Origin: CADEEL01 sp050246475 | Lineage (GTDB): Bacteria; Pseudomonadota; Alphaproteobacteria; Caulobacterales; Aquidulcibacteraceae | Reading direction: 5' to 3' | Length of the DNA: 64,000 nt | Assembly: GCA_050246475.1 (NCBI GenBank) | Contig: JBFWVZ010000002.1 | Coordinates: 558,001 to 622,000, forward strand | Shown here: piece after piece, positions 14,920 through 22,065 of the stretch | Layout: each line of letters opens with the position of its first letter | Position numbering within the stretch: position 1 is the stretch's first letter | Made by a program: the position numbers and the translations under genes | Notes under the pieces: model-generated | What the model saw: only the letters and a program-made list of their open reading frames with translations | Databases searched by the model: none | Told to the model about the DNA's origin: nothing

Positions 14920-16319
14920 TGCTGCGGATCGCGTTTCTCCTCATCATCGCCGTTTTCGCCGCACTCGCGGCGATGCAGGCCTCGACCGATCCTGGCGCCG
15001 TGCGCATCGAATGGGGCGGTTGGCGCATCGACACCAGCGCCTTCTTCGCGCTGCTCGCGCTCGTCGCCGCGATCGCGGTGGCGCTGCCATTGCTCCGTCT
15101 GCTGACATTCCTGATGGATGCGCCGGGCCGCATCGGCAAATCGGGCGAGCGCGCCCGCATCCGCCGCGGCCAGGAAGCGCTGGCGCTGGGTTTGATCGCC
15201 GCCGAAGCCGGCGAGTTCGACGATGCGCGCCGCCACGCGGATAAAGCCGAGGATCTCATCGAGGAGCCGCGCCTCGCGAACCTGCTGCAGGCGCGCGCCG
15301 CGGAAGTCGCGGGCGATGTCGCCGCCGCCGAGCGCGCCTATTCCGGCATGCTCTCGCACGAGGATACCGAACTCCTCGGCCGCAAAGGTCTGCTGCAGGC
15401 GGCGTTGAAGCGCGGGGACCGCACCTCCGCCATGGCGCACGCCGAAGCGGCGCTGCGCATTTCGAAAACCGCCGCGTGGCCTTTCCAATCTCTGTTCGAA
15501 CTCAAAGTGCAGGCCGCCGATTGGGACGGCGCCGTCGATGCGCTTGAGCAGGGCGAGAAGCGCCGCCTTGTCGAAGATCGCATCGCGCGCCGACGCCGCG
15601 CCGTGTTGCTCACAGCCGCCGCCGCCAAAGCCGATCGCGAACGCCGCGGCGAAAAAGCCTCCGACATGGCGCAGAAGGCCGTGCGCATGTCCCCGGGTTT
15701 CGCGCCCGCCGCCGCGCTCGCGGCGCGCCTGCTTGTGATGGAAGGCAAGGATGAGCGCGCCGCGTCCATCCTCGAAGAAGCGTGGGAGAACGGCCCCCAC
15801 CCCGCCATCGCGCATGCTTACCGCGATCTCAAGACAGGCGAGAGCGTCGTCGCGCGCGCGCAACGCATGCAAACGCTTATCGACAAGCGCCGCGACAGCC
15901 GCGAGAGCCGCATCCTTGCCGCCGAGATCGCCATGGAGCGCCGCGATTGGGACGGCGCACAGGCCGCGCTAGAGGACGCTTACCGCGAATTTCCCTCCTC
16001 GCGCATTTGCTCGCTCTTCGCGCGCGTCGCGCAAGGCCGCGGCGACGAGAACGCGGCGCGCACCTGGATGACGCAAGCCGCCGCGGCGCCGCGCGAACCC
16101 GATTGGTCCGATCTCGATCCGGAAGGCCCCGCCTTCATGTACGACGACACGGATTGGGCGCGGCTCGTTTATGTTTATGGCGATGCGGGCCAGCTCATCC
16201 ATCCGCGCCTGGACCGCGGCGCCGACGTGAGCCAGGGCTCGCTGCTGGCGCTCCCGCCCGCGTCGGATGCGCCCGCGCCCACGCCGCCGCACGACACCAT
16301 CGTCGAAGCGCGCGCTTAA
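14919..16319 (+). CDS. HemY-like protein with TPR repeats
   Basis: The 466-residue product has two N-terminal membrane spans (about 3-20 and 38-62) separated by a short loop containing VRIEWGGWRIDTSAF, the HemY_N signature. A long TPR-like helical region follows (about 80-400) and a Pro/Ala-rich tail. HemY-N proteins occur with heme genes; a role in heme-precursor handling or membrane organisation has been proposed, but the activity is not established and this is not the protoporphyrinogen oxidase of the same name. The start overlaps the Mic60 stop. The stop overlaps the convergent dctA by 4 nt (TTAA). Confidence 0.87.
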   Translation: MLRIAFLLIIAVFAALAAMQASTDPGAVRIEWGGWRIDTSAFFALLALVAAIAVALPLLRLLTFLMDAPGRIGKSGERARIRRGQEALALGLIAAEAGEFDDARRHADKAEDLIEEPRLANLLQARAAEVAGDVAAAERAYSGMLSHEDTELLGRKGLLQAALKRGDRTSAMAHAEAALRISKTAAWPFQSLFELKVQAADWDGAVDALEQGEKRRLVEDRIARRRRAVLLTAAAAKADRERRGEKASDMAQKAVRMSPGFAPAAALAARLLVMEGKDERAASILEEAWENGPHPAIAHAYRDLKTGESVVARAQRMQTLIDKRRDSRESRILAAEIAMERRDWDGAQAALEDAYREFPSSRICSLFARVAQGRGDENAARTWMTQAAAAPREPDWSDLDPEGPAFMYDDTDWARLVYVYGDAGQLIHPRLDRGADVSQGSLLALPPASDAPAPTPPHDTIVEARA

Positions 16320-17617
16320 GCGTCCGCTGGCACAGCCTCGGGCGGCGCGCGCCCATCGAGCACGGCGCGCAGATGATCCATATCCACGCCGCGCTCCCAG
16401 CGTGAGACGACGATTGTCGCCACCGCATTGCCGATGAAGTTGGTGAGCGCGCGGCATTCGCTCATGAAGCGGTCTATGCCCAGAATGATCGCCATGCCGA
16501 CGAGCGGGATTGTCGGCACCACTTGCAGCGTCGCCGCGAGCGTGATGAAGCCCGCGCCCGTCACGCCGGCCGCGCCCTTCGATGAAATCATCGCCACCAG
16601 CAGCAGCAATATCTGCTGCTCCAACGAGAGCGGGGTGTTCGTCGCCTGCGCGATGAAAAGCGCCGCGAGCGTCATGTAGATGTTCGTGCCGTCGAGATTG
16701 AACGAATAGCCCGCCGGCACCACGAGCCCCACGATCGGCTTCGGGCATCCCGCGCGCTCGAGTTTCTGGATGAGCAGCGGCAGCGCCGATTCCGACGAGC
16801 TCGTCCCCAGCACGAGCAGCAGCTCTTCCTTCAAGTAAGCGATCAACTTGAAAATAGAGAAACCCACCACCGCCGCGATGAGGCCCAGCACAACGATGAT
16901 GAAAAGGAGCGACGTGATGTAGAACGTCGCCACCAGCCCCGCGAGCCCGAGCAAGGTGTCGAGCCCATAGCGCCCGATCGTGAACGCCATCGCGCCGAAC
17001 GCCCCGATGGGCGCCGCGTACATCACGAAGCGCACCAGCATGAAAACGACATCGGCGAGCGACTTGATGAAATCCTTCACCGGCTTCGAGCGCTCGCCCA
17101 TCACCGCGAGCGCGACGCCCGTGAGGATAGAGATGAAGAGCACTTGCAGGATCTGCCCTTCGGTGAAGGCGCTGACGAACGTGTCGGGAATGATGTCGAG
17201 CAGGAATGCCGTAATCGATTGGTCGTGCGCGGCCTGCGCGTAATTCGCAACCGCGGAGGCGTCGAGCGTGCCGGGATCGATGTTCATGCCGTCGCCTGGG
17301 CGAACGACGTTCGCGACGATGAGCCCGACGATCAGCGCAAACGTCGAGACGACGAGGAAATATCCCAGCGCCTTCGCGCCGATCCGCCCCACGCCTTCGA
17401 GGCTCGCCATGCCCGCAATGCCGGAGACGACCGTCACGAAGATGACGGGCGCGATGATCATTTTGACGAGCTTGATGAAGCCGTCGCCCAGCGGACGCAG
17501 GCTCGCGCCCGTCTCCGGCCAGAGCACGCCGACGAGCACGCCGAGCGCGACGCCGATCAGCACCTGGACGTAGAGAATCCGGTAAAATGGCCGCTTGGCC
17601 GCCGGCGCGTCCGCCAT
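16316..17617 (-). CDS. dctA: C4-dicarboxylate:cation symporter (DctA family)
   Basis: This 433-residue DAACS-family transporter has about eight to nine membrane segments. Conserved parts are KLVKMIIAPVIFVTVVSGIA, AAPIGAFGAMAFTIGRYG, the serine-rich hairpin VLGTSSSESALP, the VPAGYSFNLDGTNIYMT motif and LGIDRFMSECRALTNFIGNAVATIVVSRWE. The last pattern is closer to DctA than to GltP. Likely substrates are succinate, fumarate and malate. GGAGGGG lies just before ATG 17617, which is preferred over an upstream in-frame start. It is convergent with hemY, with a 4-nt overlap. No dctB/dctD regulator pair is nearby. Confidence 0.9.
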   Translation of the reverse strand: MADAPAAKRPFYRILYVQVLIGVALGVLVGVLWPETGASLRPLGDGFIKLVKMIIAPVIFVTVVSGIAGMASLEGVGRIGAKALGYFLVVSTFALIVGLIVANVVRPGDGMNIDPGTLDASAVANYAQAAHDQSITAFLLDIIPDTFVSAFTEGQILQVLFISILTGVALAVMGERSKPVKDFIKSLADVVFMLVRFVMYAAPIGAFGAMAFTIGRYGLDTLLGLAGLVATFYITSLLFIIVVLGLIAAVVGFSIFKLIAYLKEELLLVLGTSSSESALPLLIQKLERAGCPKPIVGLVVPAGYSFNLDGTNIYMTLAALFIAQATNTPLSLEQQILLLLVAMISSKGAAGVTGAGFITLAATLQVVPTIPLVGMAIILGIDRFMSECRALTNFIGNAVATIVVSRWERGVDMDHLRAVLDGRAPPEAVPADA

Positions 17618-17689
17618 CGCCCCTCCCAGGCGCCGGACCTTGCGGCGCCGCCCCGCCTTCTGTATCAACCCGGCTCCCCGAACGGGCAA

Positions 17690-17765
17690 GCCGCCTTAGC
17701 TCAGCCGGTAGAGCGGCGCATTCGTAATGCGTAGGTCAGGTGTTCGAGTCACCTAGGCGGCACCA
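17690..17765 (+). tRNA. tRNA-Thr (anticodon CGT)
   Basis: A 76-nt cloverleaf is present: acceptor GCCGCCT pairs with AGGCGGC (17755-17761), the D-loop is AGCTCAGCCGGTAGAGC, the anticodon loop is TTCGTAA (anticodon CGT, reading ACG), and the T-arm holds GTTCGAGTC. CCA is encoded at 17763-17765. Confidence 0.97.
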
Positions 17766-17844
17766 TTCATCCCATGATTCATGTGGTCGGCTTAGCCGCC
17801 CGGCGGTTTCCATCGCCGGCGCCCTTGCGCGCAATGGCACAATG

Positions 17845-17882
17845 AAGAGCGGCCGGACGGGCGGCGCCGGGCGACCGCTCTT
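17845..17882 (-). terminator. Hairpin downstream of the chloroperoxidase-like hydrolase
   Basis: AAGAGCGG (17845-17852) and CCGCTCTT (17875-17882) form a perfect 8-bp stem around a GC-rich interior that can fold further. It lies 10 nt beyond the stop of the minus-strand hydrolase. No clear T-run follows, so terminator function is only plausible. Confidence 0.4.
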
Positions 17883-17891
17883 CAACCCGGT

Positions 17892-18740
17892 CTACGCAGC
17901 GGCGCGGATTTTCCGGCCCTGGATGAAATCCAATACGTCGGCGTTGAACTCGTCCGCGTTCGTTGCGGCGAAGCCGTGGCAGCCGCCCTTGTAGATTTTG
18001 AGTACGCCTTGCTTCAGGAGCTTGACGCTCTTCAAAGCTGACGCGGCGATCGGGACGATCTGATCGTCATCGCCGTGGGCGACGAGAACGGGGATGTCGA
18101 TCTTCTTCAGATCCTCCGAGTAATCGACCTCGGAGAATTCGTGGATGCAATCGAGCTGGCCTTTGATGCCGCCGAGCAAGCCTTGGAGGCGGAAGCTCTC
18201 GCGCTGCCCCTCGCTCACCTTCGCGCCATCGCGGTTGTAGCCGTAAAATGGCATGGTGAGATCGTAGTAGAATTGCGCGCGATCGTTGCGCGTGCCGGCG
18301 CGGATGCCGTCAAACGCTTCGATGGGCGTGCCTTCCGGGTTGTCCGGCGTTTTCAACATCAGCGGCGGCACGGCGCCCAGGAGCACAGCCTTCGCCACGC
18401 GCTTCGTTCCATAGCGGCCGAGATAGTGCGCAACCTCGCCGCCGCCCGTCGAGTGCCCAACCATCACGAGGTTGGTGAGATCGAGCGTCTCGATCAGCCC
18501 GGAAAGATCCTCCGCGTACTGGTCCATATGATTGCCCTCCCACGTTTGGGTGGAGCGGCCATGGCTGCGGCGATCATGGGCGATGACGCGAAAGCCCTGC
18601 TCACCGAAGAAGACCAATTGCTTGTCCCAATCGTCGCTGGAGAGCGGCCAGCCGTGGGAGAAAAGAATGGGCTGCGCGGCTTTGGGGCCCCAATCCTTGT
18701 AGAAGATTTGGGCGCCGTCCTTGGCGGTCACGTACGGCAT
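17892..18740 (-). CDS. Alpha/beta hydrolase, non-heme chloroperoxidase/arylesterase type
   Basis: The 282-residue protein has the cofactor-free haloperoxidase pattern: DGAQIFYKDWG, oxyanion motif FSHGWPLSSDDW, IAHDRRSHGRSTQ, nucleophile elbow GHSTGGGEVAHYLGRYG, acid in AHGDDDQIVP and histidine in GGCHGF. These enzymes act as esterases and perhydrolases; halogenation is a side activity. AAGGAG lies 7 nt before ATG 18740, preferred over an in-frame codon at 18767. It is 27 nt downstream of a second alpha/beta hydrolase on the same strand, so the two probably form an operon. Confidence 0.92.
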   Translation of the reverse strand: MPYVTAKDGAQIFYKDWGPKAAQPILFSHGWPLSSDDWDKQLVFFGEQGFRVIAHDRRSHGRSTQTWEGNHMDQYAEDLSGLIETLDLTNLVMVGHSTGGGEVAHYLGRYGTKRVAKAVLLGAVPPLMLKTPDNPEGTPIEAFDGIRAGTRNDRAQFYYDLTMPFYGYNRDGAKVSEGQRESFRLQGLLGGIKGQLDCIHEFSEVDYSEDLKKIDIPVLVAHGDDDQIVPIAASALKSVKLLKQGVLKIYKGGCHGFAATNADEFNADVLDFIQGRKIRAAA

Positions 18741-18767
18741 ATCATTGCTCCTTTCCTTCGTCCCCAC

Positions 18768-19583
18768 TTAGGCGGCTTGCGATTTGAGCGGCGTCACGTT
18801 CGATTGGCGCTGATTGCGCTCGGCCCAGGCGAGCGCGAAATCGGCGACCTCTTCCCAGCCGGGCTCAGCGCAGAGGTAGTGCGAGCGATCCTCATAGACG
18901 TGGAGTTCGGTCAGGGACTTGGCGCGCTTCTGCTTGCTGAAGATCGCGCGCGTCATGCTCGCGGGCGCGATGAGATCAATGCCGCCGCCGATCAGCAGCA
19001 AGGGCGCGCGCGTCTTGCTCGCCCATGTGATCGCCCCGGCGCCGCCGGAGAGAACGCCATCCCAATAGACCTTGCCGGCCGTCGGAACGACGTAGCGGGC
19101 GAAGTGCTCGTCCACGGACTCGCGCGGGAGACCGTTGGCGAACCGCTCGGCGAAGAACTTCTTGGTCATGGAGACGACCTTGCCGCCGCTCAGCGGATCG
19201 CCGAGCACGGGCAGCGCGGAGATCACCGCGTCGAGCGGCAGGCCGACCCCGGGCGTCGGCGCGGGATCGATGGCGACGCCGGCCACGCCCAAGCCGCGAT
19301 CGAGCAAATGCTGCGTGAAGACGCCGCCCGCCGAGTGGCCGATGATGATCGGCTCTTCCGGCAGCGCGCGGATGATGCGCTCATAGTGCGCGACGATTTC
19401 CTTGGGGCCGTATTTCGTGAGTTCGCGGCGGGGATTGGCCTTGAGATCGACGGGATCGCCCTCATCGCCCGGCCAATCGGGCGCGATGACCGTGTAGCCG
19501 CGCGCTTCGAAGCGCGTCTTCCAATGCTCCCAGGCCTTCGAGTTCAGCCAGGCGCCGTGCACGAGAACGATGGTCTTGGTCAT
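18768..19583 (-). CDS. Alpha/beta hydrolase
   Basis: The 271-residue protein starts TKTIVLVHGAWLNSKAWEHW and has IAPDWPGDEGDP, the nucleophile elbow GHSAGGVFTQHLLD, and a late DRSHYLCAEPGWEEVADFALAW segment carrying the catalytic His. It lacks an obvious signal peptide. AAGGAG lies about 8 nt before ATG 19583. The substrate is unknown; the fold and motifs suggest an esterase or lactonase-like activity. It is the first gene of a likely two-gene operon with the chloroperoxidase-like hydrolase. Confidence 0.88.
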   Translation of the reverse strand: MTKTIVLVHGAWLNSKAWEHWKTRFEARGYTVIAPDWPGDEGDPVDLKANPRRELTKYGPKEIVAHYERIIRALPEEPIIIGHSAGGVFTQHLLDRGLGVAGVAIDPAPTPGVGLPLDAVISALPVLGDPLSGGKVVSMTKKFFAERFANGLPRESVDEHFARYVVPTAGKVYWDGVLSGGAGAITWASKTRAPLLLIGGGIDLIAPASMTRAIFSKQKRAKSLTELHVYEDRSHYLCAEPGWEEVADFALAWAERNQRQSNVTPLKSQAA

Positions 19584-19669
19584 GGGAGGGGCTCCTTCTT
19601 CCCGATGACGCATCCTGCGCCTCAAAGCCCCGCCGCGGCCATTCTACATCGGGCTGACGCGCTTCATAC

Positions 19670-20917
19670 TTACGTATGAGCAGGGATCGCGGCCGCGGGC
19701 AGCGTGAACGAAAAAGAAGCGCCGCCTGCATCGCTATTGCGCGCTTCGATGGCGCCGCCATAGCTTTCGAGGATGGAACGGCAGATCGGAAGCCCGAGGC
19801 CCAGGCCGCCGCTCTTCGTCGTGAAGAAGCTCTCGAAGAGGCGCGCGGCGCTGGCGGGATCGACGCCGGGGCCGGTATCCTCGATGCTGACGTTCACAAG
19901 GCCATCGCCCACGCGTGAGCGGATCATCATGCGGCGCGCTTCGGCGCCGGCCATCGCTTGCATCGCATTGACGGCGAGATTGACGATGACTTGCTGGAGC
20001 TGAATGCGATCGGCGCGTACTGGCGGGAGATCCTTTGCGAGGTCGAGCGAGAGCGTCACGCCTTGGCCCTGCAGCTCGTGCGCGAGAAAGAGCATCGCTT
20101 CCTCGATCACGTTGTTGACGGAGACCAGCGCAGGCTCCGGCGTGCGATGACCCGCCATGGCGCGCACGCGTGCGATCACGTCCGCTGCGCGCTGGGCGTC
20201 CGCTATGATCCGCTCCGTCAGGGCGCGCACTTCGCCGACATCGGGTTCGGGGCGATCGAGCCAGCGCAGACCGGCCGAGGCGTTCGTGGCGATGGCGGCA
20301 AGCGGCTGGTTGACCTCGTGGGCGATGGAGGCGGTCAACTCGCCCAGCATGGAGACGCGCGCGGCGTGGGCGAACTCGGCCTGGACCTGCCGCAACATTT
20401 GCTGCGCCCGGACGCGTTCGGAAATATCGATGACGCCGATGAGCAACTTGCCCGCCGCCACACTCTCCGGCGCGAAGCAGGCGGTGAAAAGCGCCTCGAA
20501 CCTCTCGCCGCTCAGCTTGCGGAGCTTGCACTCGGCGGCATAGCTCGACTTGCCCGATACGGCCGCGATCACGCTCGCGGCGTACACGTGGTTGCTTTCA
20601 TCGGGCCAATAGACATCGAGCGATTGGAGGAGTTCGGCCTTGTCGCCCTTTCCAAAGAGCGTGACGGTTTGTTCGTTGACGTCCAACACGCGGGTTGCGC
20701 GCATCATGGCGCGCACGAACTCAGGATTGGCTGCAAAGTAAGCGGCGAAATCTGCGACGCCTTCTTTTCTCAAGCCCCTCAGCATGGCGCCGACGGGCGA
20801 GAAATCGAGCTCCCAGAAGGAAGCCGCCATGGCTTGGAAGAGATTGCGATAGCGATACTCGCTCTCGCGCAGCGCCTGCTCGGCGGTTTGGCCCGAATGA
20901 TCGACGCCGCTCATCAT
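19670..20917 (-). CDS. PAS-domain sensor histidine kinase (FixL-like HPK4 type)
   Basis: The 415-residue kinase has no membrane segment. Residues about 20-170 form a PAS-like sensor (YRYRNLFQAMAASFWELDFS and later GVIDISER). The phosphoacceptor helix LGELTASIAHEVNQPLAAI holds His200. The ATPase domain follows, with N-box VNLAVNAMQAMAG, EDTGPGVDPA and TTKSGGLGLGLPICRSI. This HEVNQPL box and the short GLGLGLPICRSI are typical of FixL/HPK4 kinases. It is followed on the same strand by a lone receiver and a FixJ-type regulator. The PAS ligand is unknown; no FixL heme-binding His pattern is evident by eye. Confidence 0.92.
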   Translation of the reverse strand: MMSGVDHSGQTAEQALRESEYRYRNLFQAMAASFWELDFSPVGAMLRGLRKEGVADFAAYFAANPEFVRAMMRATRVLDVNEQTVTLFGKGDKAELLQSLDVYWPDESNHVYAASVIAAVSGKSSYAAECKLRKLSGERFEALFTACFAPESVAAGKLLIGVIDISERVRAQQMLRQVQAEFAHAARVSMLGELTASIAHEVNQPLAAIATNASAGLRWLDRPEPDVGEVRALTERIIADAQRAADVIARVRAMAGHRTPEPALVSVNNVIEEAMLFLAHELQGQGVTLSLDLAKDLPPVRADRIQLQQVIVNLAVNAMQAMAGAEARRMMIRSRVGDGLVNVSIEDTGPGVDPASAARLFESFFTTKSGGLGLGLPICRSILESYGGAIEARNSDAGGASFSFTLPAAAIPAHT

Positions 20918-20939
20918 CGACCCCCTATCGCAGCGCCGC

Positions 20940-21308
20940 CTAGCGCGCCAGCGCGCGCTCCAAGCACTCGATGAGCGCTTCGGCCGCGAAGGGCTTCTTC
21001 AGCACGCAGAGCGCACCGCTGGCGCGCGCACGGGTTTCGATCTCCGCTTCGGTCCTGGCAGTGATCATAATGACAGGCGCGGTGCAGCCCGCAGCTGCGA
21101 GCCGCTCCTTCATCTCGATCCCGGAAAGGCCGGGCATCTGGATGTCGGCGACGATGGCGGCGCATTGCCCGGTCTTGCCCGCTTCAAGAAAATCCTCGGC
21201 GGAGGCGTAGCCCGCCGCGCGATGCCCGAGCGAGCGCACCAATCCGACCAGAGCGGCGCGCAGCGAGTCATCGTCATCGACGATGGCGATAAGTCTCTCC
21301 TGGGACAC
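20940..21308 (-). CDS. Single-domain response regulator
   Basis: The 122-residue protein is a lone receiver domain: acidic cluster IVDDDDS (10-15), phosphoacceptor Asp55 in VADIQMPGLSG, MITARTE and Lys105 in LKKPF. It has no output domain and could act as a phosphate sink or intermediate between the adjacent kinase and the FixJ-type regulator. The start is GTG 21308 with no clear Shine-Dalgarno. It lies 22 nt from the kinase gene and 49 nt from the FixJ-like gene. Confidence 0.88.
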   Translation of the reverse strand: MSQERLIAIVDDDDSLRAALVGLVRSLGHRAAGYASAEDFLEAGKTGQCAAIVADIQMPGLSGIEMKERLAAAGCTAPVIMITARTEAEIETRARASGALCVLKKPFAAEALIECLERALAR

Positions 21309-21357
21309 GCCGGGCAGTCTGGGCCACGCGGAGCGCCGCTCAAATTATACGCAGGTG

Positions 21358-21990
21358 TTATGCGCTGTCCGGCCGCAGCCCCAGCGCTTCGGCCATGCGG
21401 ACGAGATCGGCGAGCGTCCGGGCGCCCATTTTCCGCATCGCCGCGCCGCGATGAATCTTCACAGTGATTTCGCTCAGATTGAGATCACCGGCGACTTGCT
21501 TGTTCATCTTCCCAGCGGCGACGAGCGCCATCACCTGCCGCTCGCGCGGGCTGAGCGCGGCATAGGCCGATCTCAGCGCATCGAGTTTGCCTGTTTCGGC
21601 GCGCCGCGCCGCATCACGCGCGAGCGCGGCGGAGACGGCGTCCAGCATTTCCTGATCGCGGAAGGGCTTGGCGAGGAAATCGATCGCGCCCGCTTTCATA
21701 GCGCGGACACTCATCGGGATATCCCCGTGGCCTGTCATCAGCACCGCAGGGAGGCGCACGCCCAGCTCCTCCAGCCGCTGCTGAAAATCGAGACCGCTCA
21801 TGCCCGGCATGCGCACATCCAGCACGAGGCAGCCTGGCGCTTCGGGCGGCGGGGGCGCCGCCATGAACGCGGCGACAGAGTCGTATTGGCGCGCGGCCAG
21901 TCCCGTCGAGCGGAAGAGGCTGTCGAGGGCGCCGCGCAGGGAGACGTCATCGTCGATGATGTGCACCACCGGCTCAACCATCGCAGTCAC
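21358..21990 (-). CDS. FixJ/NarL-family response regulator (LuxR-type HTH)
   Basis: The 210-residue protein joins a receiver (acidic residues in HIIDDDVS, Asp58 in LVLDVRMPGMSG, Lys108 in LAKPF) to a C-terminal LuxR-type helix-turn-helix (about 145-205, LSPRERQVMALVAAGKMNKQVAGDLNLSEITVKIHR). The DFLAKPF and HTH spacing match the FixJ family. GTG 21990 has AGGG 5 nt upstream; ATG 21981 is the alternative. It is divergent from the ferritin/CDGSH gene at 22066, an obvious candidate target. Confidence 0.92.
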   Translation of the reverse strand: MTAMVEPVVHIIDDDVSLRGALDSLFRSTGLAARQYDSVAAFMAAPPPPEAPGCLVLDVRMPGMSGLDFQQRLEELGVRLPAVLMTGHGDIPMSVRAMKAGAIDFLAKPFRDQEMLDAVSAALARDAARRAETGKLDALRSAYAALSPRERQVMALVAAGKMNKQVAGDLNLSEITVKIHRGAAMRKMGARTLADLVRMAEALGLRPDSA

Positions 21991-22065
21991 ACTAGCCCTT
22001 CCCTTCCTGCGCGCGACTATACCTTGATATGATTGAGGCCGCGCAAGCGGCGCGGGAGGTGTGCG

